Shown here: positions 44,501-57,875 of the stretch, in pieces
Numbering within the stretch: the first letter of the stretch is position 1
Layout: every line of letters starts with the position of its first letter
Source of the DNA: Plasmodium coatneyi
Lineage: Eukaryota; Apicomplexa; Aconoidasida; Haemosporida; Plasmodiidae
Reading direction: 5' to 3'
DNA length: 64,000 bases
Assembly (NCBI RefSeq): GCF_001680005.1
Contig: NC_033557.1
Span: 1-64,000, forward strand
Notes under the pieces: generated by a model
What the model saw: the letters and a program-made list of their open reading frames with translations, nothing else
Told to the model about the DNA's origin: nothing
Databases searched by the model: none
Translations under genes and position numbers: made by a program

Positions 44501-45462
44501 AGGAAGGTCACTTCCTTTAAGGAGAAAGAAGAATAAAATAAAAAAAAAAAAAAAAAAAAAAATTGAAGAAAGGGAGGAAGGTGTGCAGAGGGGTGCAGTT
44601 TTGGGTGTTAGGGGTGGAAGGAAGGGGTGTTAGATGATTCGGAGGTGCTAGAATGAAGGGGTGTTGGATGTAGAGGTAGGGTGTAAAGATATTAAAGTGA
44701 AGGATTTTAGATGTGTTAGAATGATGTTATTAGGGTTCAAGGAAAGAAGGTCACTTCCTTTAAGTAGGGGTACACCCGAAGGGTGTATTTAAAAAAAAAA
44801 AAAAAAAAAAAAAAGTTTTAAAGAAGAAGTAAAATAAGACTTAAGGAATAAAAGAAGAAAATTTTAGGAAAAGAAAGAAAAGGTGTAAAGAAAGAAGATT
44901 TAAGGAAGAAGAAAAAAAGAAGAAGGAAGGTGTACAGAAGGAAGATTAGAAAGAAGGAAGGTTTAAGGGGAGAAAAAAAATGAAAAGATCTATAGAAGGA
45001 AGGATTGCGGAAGAAAAAAAAAAGGAACGTTTAGGGTGTAAAGAAGGATGGTTTAAGGAATAAAAGAAGATTTATGTAAAGAAGGAATGTTTAGAAAAAG
45101 AAAAAGAAGTTTAAAGAAAAAGTGTAAAGAAGTAATTTTTCACGTTTAAAGAACGAAGGTTTAGGTAAAGAAGAAGTTTTCGGTAAAAAAAAAAAAAAAA
45201 GTTTCTAAGAAAAAAGTGAAAAGGTTTTAGAAAGAAAAAAAAAGCGGGGAAGGTGTGTAATTCCTTTGTATTATTTTTTTATTAACGCAATAGTGTGTAT
45301 AAAGGGAGGAAGGTTATTACCCTTAAGGAAAAAAAAGGAAGAAGAAAAAAATAAGGAAGAAGTAAGAATAGATTAAGAAGTATGTAAAAGTCTATATAAA
45401 ATTGTAAAGTAAGACAAAGATTCAGGAAATACGGAAGTTTAGTATATAATACTTATATCAGC

Positions 45463-48400
45463 ATGGCCGGGATTGTTTGGAATTTGGTGCGGAAGTGGCA
45501 CCAGGAAATGAGAAAGCACTCGAGCCAGGCCTTCGACGTAATATACCTTGTTCCTAATAAACTACTGTATATATGTGCGCACATGTATATACTGGCATGG
45601 ATTATATAGAATTATAATACGGGGCACCTATGGTGTGTGCGTACTCTCACTATTTTACCCTATAGAAAAGAATATGGAAGGAAATGAAAGAAATGTGGGA
45701 CGAACTGATAAATATACTAAAGAGGGTTGGGGGAGACGAAATGAAAGAATTCTGTGATGACAAAGTCGGGGAGGATGCCGGATTTAATATTCGTGGACCA
45801 GAGAAAGCATTATGTAAAGCTTTCTTTAAGGTTTACTATTATATGAATGGAATGCCGATAAAGGGCATGAAACAGACGACAATTAAGGAAATGGATGAAG
45901 AAGGAATCTTCTTAAGATGTGTAGTTGGAATGACCACCTTATATCAAATATTTGGGTATCACAACTGTTTCCATAAATATATAGATTATGTAACCTATGG
46001 TATGCCGGGGCTGAGAGCAATGGGCAAATTCCCTAATCATGCTGCACTATGCGCAGGAATGGACTTCAATCAAATGAAAATAGGGACGAAATTTGTAGGT
46101 GCAGTCTTGGCAGAATGGAATAAGGACCAAATCAAAAATGTCGCGGAAAAGGGTAATATACATAACGCCCATATCGGCAGCTGCACTGATGAGAGGTTCA
46201 ATAAAATAGACACCAAAAAGAAGAACCTGCCGGAAAAAGAGAAGCCAAAGTGGCTCCAGGAGAGAAATTTGGAAGAAATGAAAAACATAGTAGAGAACAA
46301 GCAATATGTGCCTACAGATAAGGTGGGCACAGTAATACAAACGTTAGGAGAGAAAATAAAAAAAAAGAAGACCCCATATGAATGTCCTGGGAAGGAGAAG
46401 GGAGAATTTGAAGAAGGGGTAGACCGTAAGGGAGCATTCTAATTTATTACGCATATTCAGTGAATGTAGACATGAAAGGAAGTTATTCCTTTTTTTGTTT
46501 TTTTTTTCTTTTTTTTTCATATAGAATAAAGGTTCTGCTTAAGTAAAGGAAGAACGATTACATTGCAATTACATATTATTTATTTTCTTTACACAGTCAA
46601 TATTTGGGAATGGTTCACTCATTTTTCGAGGGATGTATCTGAAGAGGACAAGAAACAGTATGACGAGCTGGGAAGTACGTTAGCATTGTGTGGTGATTTG
46701 GATAGTGTTAAAAGTGGCATGAATAAGTATGAAGAGTTCTGTAAAATATTGATGAGAAATATAATGTTAGTGACCGATGTTGGGAAGGATTATAAAAACC
46801 AGACTCAGGGACAAACACCATGTGAAAAAATCGTAAAGGGAATTTCTGTATGTAATTTATTGAATTTTTGGACATATTATATGCAAAGGTTCTGTGCTCC
46901 TAAGGAAATTATAAAGCACGCATTTGAGAAGGTGAAACTGATAAGGGATTCACTGCCTCCACATAAGAACTATGCGGAATGTACATACGGTGAACCAAAC
47001 ATTCCTGACCGAGACGGAGACAAAAGAGATACTGAAGATGAATTGTACTACCTATTTCGCACAAATGCGTTGTATACTAAAATGGAAGCATTAACCACGG
47101 AGAAATGGTGCACAGAGGGTAAAGGGCAATCCAGGGAAGAGGAGCCGGAAGTTACGAATCTTGCGCGCAGAGAAAAAGGAGTGAACTCCCAAGTGATAAG
47201 TGGTAAGAGCGGTTCAGAAAATTTACAGCAGATTATTGAAAAATTTGAGAAAGAAGTAAAGGAAGAAGAGAAGGACGTGGCAAAGAAGTTAAAGGAGTTA
47301 GAACAAACCGTTCAGAGTGCCATACCCCCCACGTCCACTTCCACTGGGTCGGGTTGTTATAAAATAAAAATTGAAGGTGTTGACGATGACGAACAAGGTA
47401 AAGAAAGTTTCCATTCTACATAATTAGAATCTACACACAGTATACATGTGGTATGTGGAATGAAGTATATTCCACTATAATTATAGTACAAAGAATAAAT
47501 AAGGAATGAAGTTATATTCATATTCATGTTATTTTTTAACATTCACATTTACAGTGGAATGGGAGGAAGTCTTCACGGAGTTTTTTAATAATCCAGTTAA
47601 TGAAGATGAAGAATATAATATTAGGAAGTATGATTTTGCAAAGTATGAAGCATTGTCCGCTATATGCGACGACGAGGATGATCAAGTTATGTTCGAAAAG
47701 GAAGGGCATAAAGAGTTCTGCCAGGACCTTGTAAAGAATTTATTGTTCGTAAAGGACAGTGAATATGATTGTGCAACTGAGGGTAGAGCAAGTACACGGG
47801 CGAAGCCATGTGTAACAAAGTGTGACCTACTGAATATGTGGCTATTGGGGTTGGAAGAATATTGTGTACCCCTAGAAATTGTTAGAGAGATTTTTAGGGG
47901 TATAGAGGAAATAGAAGAACATATGGAGGGAGGGAATAAAAGTGTAAAGTGTGTATATGGTTCCATGAAAAGTTTATACAAACATAATGACGAAACACTA
48001 AATAAAATTATTACAGGAATAAGGAAAAAAATACGGGCAAAGTGCTTTGGACATGCTGATAAGTATGGTGAGTGTAGAAGGGTAAGGAATATGTACATTC
48101 CTAATGGAAGAGTAGAGAGGAAGGATAACGAGAATAAGAAGGAGCTGAGTGATGGTTTAAAGGAATGGGTAGGGAATGTGCAAAATATGAAAGATAAAAT
48201 AGAAAAAATAGAGCAGGAGGAGGAAGAAAAAAAGAAGGGTTCACAGTCCACCCCCCAACCACGACCCCTCGAACCCTCCGAAACGGTTAGTGGAGGAGAG
48301 GAAGGGCGAGGGGTGGTGCCTACATCAAATGAAACGGAAGAGTCAGGGGAGGTTTCTTCTGAAAATGAACTTCCAGTTTCTGAAGAGAAGAAACCACCAG

Positions 48401-50383
48401 TACCTATACCAGAAAAACCACAACCAAAAATACAGGTGGAGGATCCTAATCCAGCTGAAGAAGGTAAAAGTACAATATCCCCTAAAAAGTAAACTTACTT
48501 AAGAACAGGGTGGTAGGTAGGTTGTTGGGGTGGTAGTTGGTGGAAGGAAGCATGATTGTTAAGGCGTCGAAGGAAGGTTCTTAGGCGTGGTGGTAGGTGG
48601 ACGGAAGGTGGTTGTTAGGGGTGGTAGGTGGAAGGGAAGGTTGTTACGGTGGTGACTGGTTAAAGGAAGGTTGCTAGGGTGATGTAAGGGAGGTAGAAGG
48701 GGGGTTGTAATGGGGGTGTAAGGAAGGGGTGTATGGAAGGTTGTTCGAGGTGGTTGGTGGATTGAAGGTTGTGTTAGGTGGTTGGTGGAAGGAAGGTTGT
48801 TACGGTGGTGGTAGTAGGGTGAAAGGGAAGGTTGTTAGGGGTGGTAGTAGGGTGAAAGGGAGGTTGTTAGGTGGTAGGGTGGTAGGTGGAAGGAAGATTG
48901 TTTGGGGTGGTAGAATGAAGGTTGCTAGGGGTGGAAGAAAGGTGGTGTTAGAGGTGGAAGGAAGGGTCTATAGAAGGAAGGAAAGGAAAGGAAGATCTAA
49001 GAAAGGAAAGGAAGGTCTAAGAAAGGAATGGAAGGGTCTAAGGAAAGGGAAGGTTACATCCCTAACAGGAAGGAAGAGAAGGAACAAAATTCCTTCTTGG
49101 GGAAATAAAAAGGTTCCTTCTCCTCCTGAAGGGAAGGAAAGGGAATATTACCTTCGTAAGGATGAAAGGAAGGAAGGTGAACAACTTTCCAGGGAAAGGA
49201 ACATTACCTTCTTGAAAGAAGGAAGGAATAACATTCCTCCTTGACGAAGGAAAGAAGGAAGTGAAGTGAATACTTCCTTTCTTTCCTTCCACCTTCTGGA
49301 GGAAGGAAGTGCACCCAAGAAGGGTACACCTACAACAACTTAGGGTCATACTATCGCACTACATTATATGGAAACAACACTTCCACACCTTCTATTTTCT
49401 TCCTTTCTCTCACTACTTCAGGTGCACCCGAGGTTCCTGCTCCGGATCCTGCTGCTCCTGCCAAACTTACTAGCAAGATTGACCTTCCTACATCATACCT
49501 TCCTTTAATTCCTTCAATGACTGGTATTCTTGTTATGAGCTACTTGCTCTTGAAGGTAAGAAAAGAAAAAACATTAATATAAGAAAAAAAAAAAAAAAAA
49601 AAAAAAAAAAAAGCAATAAATGAGTAAGTGGCTCTATGGTTTCGCATTTAGGGTGTTTGTGTGGGATTTCACATTTTTGGCGGGTGTGCATGTCGGATCT
49701 TCGCATTTTAGGGATGTGTGTATGTAGGATTTTACACTTTAGGGGTGTGTGTGTGTGTAGGATTTTGCATTTTTGGGTGTTTGAAGTAGTAATTCCTGTT
49801 GCGTGTGAACAAACATTTCACACCCCTATTAAAGAAACATTTACTCTCCCTTTTTTTTTTTTTTTTTTCTGTTCAGTATTTTGGAATGCTTCGTAAGACA
49901 AGAAAACGTTACAGAAGAGCTTATCAAGTACGTGGTTCCTCCTTAGGTCAGCAGATTGTTCACCATGCGGACGACCAGGATGGTCCACATGGATATACTT
50001 TAGTGAAGGAACGTAAACCTCGTTCTACTCCTATAAAAAGGAGGAAAAAACGGGACGTTGGTCGCCGTGCTGGTCGTCCTCGTGGTGTACTTCGACGCAT
50101 GATTATTGATATTCATTTAGAAGTCTTAGACGAATGTCAAAAGGGGGACCTGCATTTGACGAACGAAGACTTCCTTAAAATAATTGTAGAAGAATTTATT
50201 GGACCCCAATATATAAAACAAGAAAATTTTCCTAAGGAACAGGTTCCAAGTTCAGATTCCGGGTTTACGGAGGAAGGCTTTGTTCCAATGGAAGATGTTC
50301 CTATGGAAGGTGGTCCTAAGGAAGGTGTTCCTAAGAAAGATGTTCTTAAGGAACGGGTTCCAAGTTCAGATTCCGTGTTTTAG
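45463..50383 (+). CDS. SICAvar: SICA-3: SICAvar-type variant antigen, 6 exons, intact
   Basis: Exons 45463-45537, 45666-46425, 46597-47397, 47555-48463, 49422-49555, 49877-50383 (1061 aa). CRD joins are phase 1; those flanking exon 1 and the cytoplasmic exon are phase 0. Residues 26-278 form an N-terminal module (IWKEMKEMWDEL, several Cys) like that of SICA-2. Residues 279-545 and 546-848 are two successive alpha-type domains from duplicated exons, opening WEWFTHFSRD and WEEVFTEFFNN, with the CNLLNFW and CDLLNMW motifs and a Glu/Lys coiled-coil-like end. Exon 5 is a mini-exon giving a short Pro/Ala stalk and the span (about 872-893). Residues 894-1061 are the SICA cytoplasmic domain, ending VPSSDSVF with a clean stop. 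It is the best-preserved SICA gene here and the reference for judging breaks in the other two. Confidence 0.93.
48490..48960 (+). repeat. G-rich minisatellite in SICA-3 intron 4
   Basis: Degenerate copies of GGTGGTTGGTGGAAGGAAGGTTGTTAG in intron 48464-49421. The rest of the intron (48960-49320) is GAAGG/CTTCC purine-pyrimidine sequence with inverted GGAAGG and CCTTCC runs that could fold on themselves. Confidence 0.87.
49640..49785 (+). repeat. GT-rich repeat in the SICA-3 last intron
   Basis: About four copies around GTGTGTAGGATTTTGCATTTT, the same element as in the last introns of SICA-1 and SICA-2, followed by the same TTTGAAGTAGTAATTCCTGTT block and poly-T acceptor. Confidence 0.82.
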
Positions 50384-50893
50384 GATGTAGTAAATATTTT
50401 TCACTTTTTTTTTTTTTGTTTGTTTTATATTAAATTGTTTACATGTTCATGTGTAAACAATAGAAGTGGAAGTGAAAAAAAAATTTTTCACTTTATTTTG
50501 ATTTGTTCGGTAAAATTTCTTTTTTTATTGAAGAATTAAAAAATGCTTATTCATTCTGTTATAAAATTTTTTAACTTCACTATATTTTTTTTTTTGTTTT
50601 TTTAAAATAGAAGAATATTTCTTTAAGGAAGGTCAGCACCTTCCTTTTTTTTTTTTTCCGCGCCCCTTTTTGGGAGTACCTTATGTCAAGCTGTTATTTA
50701 AACATACAAATGGAAGGAGAGAAAAAAAAGTAATGAAATATGAAGAAAAGAAGGAAGGAAAGAAAAGGAATGGAGGAAAAAAGAATAATGAGCGAAAGAA
50801 AGGAAGAATGGTCATTTTTGCTTCTTACATTGTATTCATTCTGTGTGCGGTGTTATTTATGTTCCTCTGACGGCAAACATTCTTTTACAGGTC
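50384..50893. other. Convergent 3' spacer between SICA-3 and KIR-9
   Basis: Carries the ordered landmarks described for the SICA-1/KIR-2 spacer, including GAATTAAAAAATGCTTATTC and the final GAAGGAAGG run. No gene seen. Confidence 0.75.
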
Positions 50894-52597
50894 TTACATG
50901 TTTTGGTAACCAATATTCTGGCGGCCTATATTCCGATGATCTGTTGTACTATTATTGGTTCTTGTTCCTGTTCTTCCCCTTCGAGACTGTACACCATATA
51001 CTGTTGAATCATCCTCTGTTGTTGGACCTATTGTTGAAGTTTCTGTTAATTCGTCAAACTTCTGCCCTGTGGACCTTCTTCTCCTTTTTCTTCCTCCGGA
51101 AGAATGGTTACCTAACCAAGAAGACCATGGTTTATACTGAAAGAAAAGGAGGAAGCAGGGAAAGTTGTTAGGATGCTGGTAGGAAGGTTATTAGGGTTGT
51201 TAGTCAGTAGGTGGTAGGTGGATTGTTAGGGTGGTGTTGTTAGGGTGGTTGGTGGAAGGAAGGTTGTTAGGTTGTTAGTGTGGTGGTAGGTGGGTTGTTA
51301 GGTTGTAGGGTGGAAGCATGATTCTTAGGGGTGATGGAAGGAGGGTTGTTAGGGTGGTCTAAGGAGTGAAGGAAGAGGTCTAAGGGAAAAAGGAAGAAGG
51401 GAGGGTTTAGGAGGAGGAAGGAAAGGAATGTCTAAGGACGGAAGGTGTGTTAGGTGTTTTGTTAGGGGTAGAAGGAAGGTTGTTAAATGATTCAATTTTT
51501 TTTTTTTAAATTTTTAAATTTTTAAATTTTTTAGATGCTTACTTTGTATAATAAAAACGGGGCACCTATTGTTGCTAGGGTGCCAAAGATCGAAGAAAGA
51601 GCAGTGGTAGTGGTGGAAGGAAGGTTGTTAGGTACGTATAGGGTGGAAGAGGATATCTGTAGTTCTTGGTCCGCAGAGGGACATGCTTGACTTTTTTTCT
51701 CCGCAGCTGGTGGTTCACATTTCAATTGTGATAATTTCTCCAGAATTCCTCCTTTCTGCTTTGTCCAAATGTTTTTACAGTAATCATCATTGTGTTTGTC
51801 CGTACAGTGTTGTTCAACTTTTTTATGTGCTTCAGAAATTTCTTCTAAGTAAGTTCTATATTTTTCTTCACATTTAGATCTGTAGTTCCGTGTAAAAGTA
51901 TATATGGTGTTATAATCATAAAGGAATTCATATATGGTTTTCATGTGGCCGAAAATTTCCTTGTCAACATTATCAGGGCATAGAAGTGTACATCCTGGAC
52001 TCCTGTACCAATCCTTTAAATATGAGCAAATAGTGCTTAGCGTGCTCTTGAAATGGGGACCTATACCACTTTTAAATAATTTTTCCCCAATCCAATAATA
52101 TAGAAAATGGCAGCGCACACTACTAAATAAGCTGCCATCCCATTTATCCATTTTTAATGCGTAGCACACACCTTTCACGATCTTATCAATGTCATCCTTT
52201 ATATTACTATATGAACCTTTGAGTCGTCCTATATTCTGTACGCAAGTATCATTACAGGCCAGTGCGCTCTGTTCAAAGAAATTATAGAAGTAGACCGCTG
52301 AATTTAATTGCTTTGAAAGGTACTCCTACAAATATAGTTGTTGACAAGAAAGAGTGGAATACATAAATATGTGTATTTCCAATGTGTTTATCTACATGCT
52401 TTTTATTTCATTCATATTGTGTGTGTATTATTGCATAGAGAATAATGTGTATACATTATATACACATCATTATTTATAATGGAATGGAAGAAAGAGGGGA
52501 AGGAGGAGGAAAGGAGGGTCTAAGGGTAAGGAAAAGGAAGGGGTCTAAGGAGGGGAGGACTAACCTTTAATGGTGTACCCTGTGCTTCTGGTGACAT
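50894..52597 (-). CDS. kir: KIR-9: KIR variant antigen, paralogue of KIR-2
   Basis: Exons in coding order: 52565-52597 (MSPEAQGTPLK), 51543-52325, 50894-51136 (352 aa; phase 0). The domain starts EYLSKQLNSAVYFYNFFEQ and has the C-H-F-L-Y-Y-W-I-G-E block, Y-E-F-L-Y-D-Y-N, C-E-E-K-Y-R-T-Y-L and a Lys-rich Cys segment. The span at about 252-272 (SIFGTLATIGAPFLLYK) is almost identical to that of KIR-2. The tail starts YKPWSSWLGNHSSGG and ends NIGRQNIGYQNM, again matching KIR-2, including STVYGVQSRRGRT. The last intron (51137-51542) is a G-rich minisatellite in both genes. Confidence 0.92.
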
Positions 52598-53438
52598 TGT
52601 TTATGTGTGTTGTATATATTTTCTTCTTCTGTTGTTGTTTATGTATATTTTTGTGTACATGTAATAGAATTTATGTACTGAAATTTTTTGTTTATTTATA
52701 CATTTAGTATAGGGAACGGAAGTATATAAGAATTTTGCTTCTTTTATGATTGTTAGTATATGGAATTTTTCACTTGCCTTAATTAGTACACACTGTTCAA
52801 TTTTCAAAGTAGCACAGTAGTATACTATGTACATATATATCAAATACTCATTCATATAGTTCATGCAAAAGTAATGCAGATGTGCTGAAGTAATAGAATA
52901 AGGAAGGAAGAGATGTGTATATTCCTTATACACCCTCCACATTCCGTATCATTTAATCTTATGCGATTATTTGGAACACTATACAATTATTTGCCTCACA
53001 AAGTTATTTCTTACATAAGAACATAATATTTCCTCCCTTTGAACAAAAATATCATGATACATTTATTAATTAATGTGTTTATTTTATGTGCTATAAGAAT
53101 TAATAAAATATTTTTTTCACCATATATAGTACATATATGTGTACTATACAGGTCATATGCATGTGCATAGAGAGCATACATTCTATCTCCTCCCCTCTCT
53201 TTATTGTGAACACCTATTCAGACTAAGTAAAATAGCTCAACTCACAGAGTACAATAAATATATAACATAAAGAACTGCATACATTATTAATAAGGAAATA
53301 TGTGTATTCCTGCAAAAGTAACTTGCCATACACCTCTTTCCCATAAGCTTCCAATAATAATAACCTTCCTTTCTTTTTCTTTTGCCCCCTCCCCCAGAGT
53401 GGTTATTCATATTAAAGAAATGTGGCTTATATTAAAGG

Positions 53439-53472
<34 letters not shown>

Positions 53473-56316
53473 GGTGTTCGGGGGAAGGACATAAAAATAT
53501 GAGTTCTACATACATACATACATATATATATGTTATATTCACCATACTTCCTAAAATACAAAGTAATTATTTTTTTTTCCCCCGACACACACACATATAT
53601 GAAAAATATTTTATATGTGTGCAGAACCACACAACACACATATTAATTCACTAATTTAATGGATCCATTCTTTTCATTCCATTCGTTTATTCCATTCGTT
53701 TAGTCCATTCGTTCATTCGTCTAATCCATTCGTTCATTCCATTCTTTCATTCGTCACTCTACATTCGTCTAATCCATTCGTTCATTCCATTTGTTATAAT
53801 TAGAGTTCATTGTTTAATATATAAATATGAACATATATATGCATATATATATGTGTGTAGAACACAACACACATTAAACTTTTCTACACACATATGGAAT
53901 AGGTGCCCCCCATTCAGGTGCTACCCACATAGGTGCTCCGCCCCGAAGGGGTGCCATCAATTCAGCTGACACCGATGCATCTGTGCCCTGTAATGGACGA
54001 ATTGTGCTGCCATAACAGGCACTGCCAGAATATGTGTCACCAATTCAGGTGCCATCTACGCAGCTATCCCTTGTAATGAACGAATTGTGCTGTTATAACA
54101 CGTGCTTTTATAACAGGTACTACCAGAATATGTACTACCAGAACAGGTGCCACCATTTGCCTTATAATTCAGCACACACATGTAGTGTGTGGGGAGGAGT
54201 GAGGGGTGGAGGGCCACTCACATTTTATTTGTGGTATATGTGCACCATGTGAACCCCTATATGAACCCACATTTTATGAATACAATCCGTCCACATGTGT
54301 TTTTAAACGATATATGTGTGAGAAATGATTGTACTTTTTTTTTTCCCCTTCTGGTGGTAGATGATGGTTTGTGTATATACATGATACATAGGTAATGCGG
54401 ACACCATTTATTAAACTATATTTCATGGGGCTATAACTTATTAGGTATATTAGAATAAAAATGATTGTAGGAAAAAAAGTAGAGGCGTCAATGCACTTTC
54501 ATTAAGCACATAGAACACTACGAATGTAGGAACTGTTAGGGAGGAAGATTGAGGTGGACAGGCGAATCGTCCACTATATGTGGTGTATGTGCCATATTCG
54601 TTACTGTACTCTATTAGTGTTTGAATATTATGAACATAGAATATACTGTTCCCTGTTATATTAAGAAGTTACATAAAAGTGCCCCAACATTCTTTATACC
54701 CTATACAGAATTGCTCATTGAACAAATTTTGGGACTACGGATGAAATATTGGCATGAATAATGTGGTTCAAAATTCAGTAATTTTCCTAAAACATTTGTT
54801 CTTGGAAATTTCTTTTTTTTTGATGAACTTTCTTACGGTGGGGGATGCATATTCCTAGCGAAAAATTTTTATGTTTTGCCCACTTCTTTACAAACATAAT
54901 TGATTTATAGCGAAATAATTATTTCCCACATGTAACTATGTATAGAGTATACTTTGTATGGGACATTATAATTAGTGTATATATATGTAAAACCATGCAT
55001 GCATACATAAAAAAAAATAAAAAGAATAATTCCTAATGGTCCCAACGATCCAATCCCTAATGTGTGATATGCACAATCAATCAATCCAACCCATCCTAAT
55101 GTGATATGCAATATATCATCATTATTGTGTACATATGAATGAATATATATAAAGACGGTTCTAAATAATTTGAACAATGAGTAGTGTGCACTCTCCATAA
55201 AAAAAAAGTTTAGGATCATAATATATACAAACTTCTTTTCTGAATTTATTCCGTACATTTTATATATCTATATCTATATATCTATATATCTATATCTATA
55301 TATATACTCCACTTTTAACATGTTAATTCATTCAAAAGCTTTTCCAAGAAGGAAGTGGAGGGGCGGCGGAAGGTATACATACATACATACAACACAATAA
55401 GGTGTATCCATTCATATATTTTATTCAATTTTTATTCACATTTCATTCAATTTCTTATTCACTTTTTTATTCATTACAAACAGTGATCACATATATCTGC
55501 AATGGTGAATGAAATATGGAATAGCTCAAAAAATAATGGTATATACAATATACACAATTCGTCAAAAAAGGGGAAGGGGATAAAATTTATGCACTCTCCC
55601 TCTCTCTATACATGCACATATGCACATGTACATATGCATGCATTCATATGTGAACTGTATACAATATATGTATGCTCTGAAATTTTCCTTAATAATGCTC
55701 CTTTAACAAATAACAGTAGAACATAAAAAGTGAACATTTCAAATAGGAATTTCTACTTTTTAAGAGAGAAAATTGCATACTCCCTTCCCTATATGAACAT
55801 AATAGAAAAAGGGGAGGATGCTTAGTAAGGAGTGCAATGTAATATTTGCCGATGATCACATATTGTTAAGTAATGAAGTGAATAAATAAGGAATGTGTTC
55901 AACAAGTTTCATTTATTCTTTTTGTACTTTGTATATTTACTATTTGAAGAATACTTTTGTTTTTTTTATTTTATATTTCATCATTTTCTATTATTTGCAG
56001 ATATATAATAAATTCTACGTACATATATACACAACAATATACATATATATATGTGTATAATGTATTATTATTACTTGAATAATTGAGTAAACTGTGTATC
56101 ATTATTGATAAAGGAAGAAGAAAGTAGGAATAGAAATTTTTATATATTAATATGTGCTTCTTCATAATCATTACCAGAACAAACAAAGGAAGGAAGGGAC
56201 GACTGACACACATATTCTCCACACATGAACACATTCTACATATGCATATATGAATGAACAATTTTTAACATAAGTGTATTATATACACAGAAGAAACGCA
56301 CGTACACAAAGGAAAA
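52598..56316. other. 3.7-kb intergenic region between divergent KIR-9 and KIR-10
   Basis: AT-rich. Holds a poly-A of about 30 (53439-53469) and copy 2 of the dispersed duplicate (about 53455-53830). It also has an imperfect duplication at 53930-54160 around GAACGAATTGTGCTG and ACCAGAATATGT, and a TATCTATATCTATA microsatellite at 55262-55305. Promoters of both kir genes should lie here. No exon other than those of KIR-9 and KIR-10 was recognised. Confidence 0.65.
53455..53830. repeat. Dispersed duplicate, copy 2
   Basis: Matches 11540-11950 in order and orientation: poly-A, GGGGTGTT, GGAAGGACATAAAAATATGA, GTTCTACATACATACATACA, a shorter TA tract, TTATATTCACCATACTTCCT, CACACATATATG, ATTAATTCACTAATTTAA, then CCATTCGTTCATTC units. 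Confidence 0.85.
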
Positions 56317-57875
56317 ATGGCAAAACCAGCACAGGGTGGATACCTAAATGTACATTTCCTCTTCTTTATTTAAAGTGTACATATACATAAATATTAAATG
56401 AACAATGCTTTATATATATATTGTACGGAAAATAAATGTATATATTGGGTGTATATGTATATTTATGCCAACCGTATTTACAGAGCGCGAACTTAAGTAT
56501 TTTGGCCTCAAAGTCACGTTTCTATGATAGGTTCGATAAACAGTCAGATTACTGCAGTTATGAGAGGAAAAAAGAGCATGCAAGGAAGAAACTAGAAGAA
56601 TGTCTTGAAATTAAAGATAAGGTCGATGAAATTGCCAAAGTATTATGTTACGTAACTACAATGAAAAAGCAAGAGGAGGAAGATACGGAGGAAGGGGAAG
56701 AAGCGGATGGAGGGGAGGACGGATCATTGGGTATTGCGTGGTGTTACTTTCTCTATTATTGGCTTGGAAATGAAGTATGGAATGAGGTGGAAAGTGGTAG
56801 TTCATTTTTAAGTGTCATGAACTATATATATGCTGCACTTTCACAATTCGGTGTTACGAACAATTGTCAACTTTTTTACAAAGAGAATGAAAACATTACT
56901 AGTGACATTTTTGATCAATGGAAAAGAGTTCACGACTTCTCCTTCGACTACGAAGGTATTAAAAAAAAACTAGCCCCGTTTAAAAATTCCTGTGATGAAG
57001 GTTATTATGAACACCTCGGAAAAGCTAAAACGGCATTTCAAAAAGTACTTGACGATTGTAATAGCAAAGAGGTCAAAGGTCCCAAAGGGGACAACAGCAA
57101 ATGGGACAAAGATCCGTATTGTATGGAATTCAAAAATACATTTGATTTGAGCAGCAACAATAATCAGAACCCACTGAAATTAACAGCTACTGTAATACAG
57201 GGAACTCCAGGGAAGGATGCAGTTTACACGATCACTAACCTAGATCTGAAATATACAGCACAGTACATGCAGGAACTCGCTAAGAAGCACCATGGAACTG
57301 CAGCACAAGTAGAACAGAGTGCTGCCGGAGCAATCGTATCTTCCACACTCGGTGCAATAGTAGGACTTCCTACAATCGTATTCTTCCTTTACAAGGTAAC
57401 TATTTGGGCACATTTAAAATATAAATAACAATATTTACTAACATTTGTCTTAGTCTAGGAAGGGGGAAATATAGAATAAACTATATTATGTGATACACGT
57501 TCCCACTCCAACAACCTTCCTTCCATCTATCAACTTCGTCCCTCCTTTCTTTCCTTCTTAACACAGTATAATCTTTTACCTTCTTGGATAAGTGACTCCT
57601 TTACAAAGAATAAAGCAGCAGGAAGGAACAGAAGAGGAAGAAGAAAGGGAGGATCCACTGGACACCACAACTTCGATGCGCTCACGGAATACACAACGGA
57701 AGGTTCAACATTAGGCTCTACAACAGAGTATGATTCCACAACAGATGGAGCATCTACCATCTATAATGGTGGTAGATCACCACCATCACCACCACTCCGA
57801 AGAGGAAAAACAGGAGCAGGAAGAACAAATACTGCATCGGATCGCCGTCAGAATATAGGTTATCATAGTATGTAG
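56317..57875 (+). CDS. kir: KIR-10: KIR variant antigen, plus strand
   Basis: Exons 56317-56349 (MAKPAQGGYLN), 56484-57395, 57567-57875 (417 aa; phase 0). Apart from the broken KIR-1, it is the only KIR here on the plus strand. The domain opens SANLSILASKSRFYDRF and carries an acidic E/D/G insert (about 75-100) before the C-Y-F-L-Y-Y-W-L-G-N block, which other KIRs lack. Then follow V-H-D-F-S-F-D-Y-E-G, C-D-E-G-Y-Y-E-H-L, GPKGDNSKWDK and NNNQNPLKL, all shared with KIR-3. The span is at about 293-315, ending in TIVFFLYK. The tail (102 aa) starts YNLLPSWISDSF, has RNRRGRRKG, Thr/Ser-rich repeats and ends NIGYHSM. It appears to be an inverted duplicate of KIR-3 with an added acidic insert. Confidence 0.92.

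Larger units (their letters stand above)
42339..45462. other. Repeat-rich intergenic region between KIR-8 and SICA-3
   Basis: Divergent 5' flanks of KIR-8 and SICA-3. In order: AT-rich DNA; palindromic repeats (42990-43225); a CCCC/GGAGGTGG repeat (43290-43680); a G-rich minisatellite (43880-44500); a purine field with repeated GTGTAAAGAAGGAAG and TTTAAGGAAG, and long A runs (44500-45400). The last two match the region upstream of SICA-1. No gene seen. Confidence 0.75.

Noticed and set aside
51137..51542. Possible gene in the G-rich stretch between the KIR-9 exons
   Set aside because: It is the KIR-9 last intron filled with GGTTGTTAGG minisatellite, as in KIR-2.
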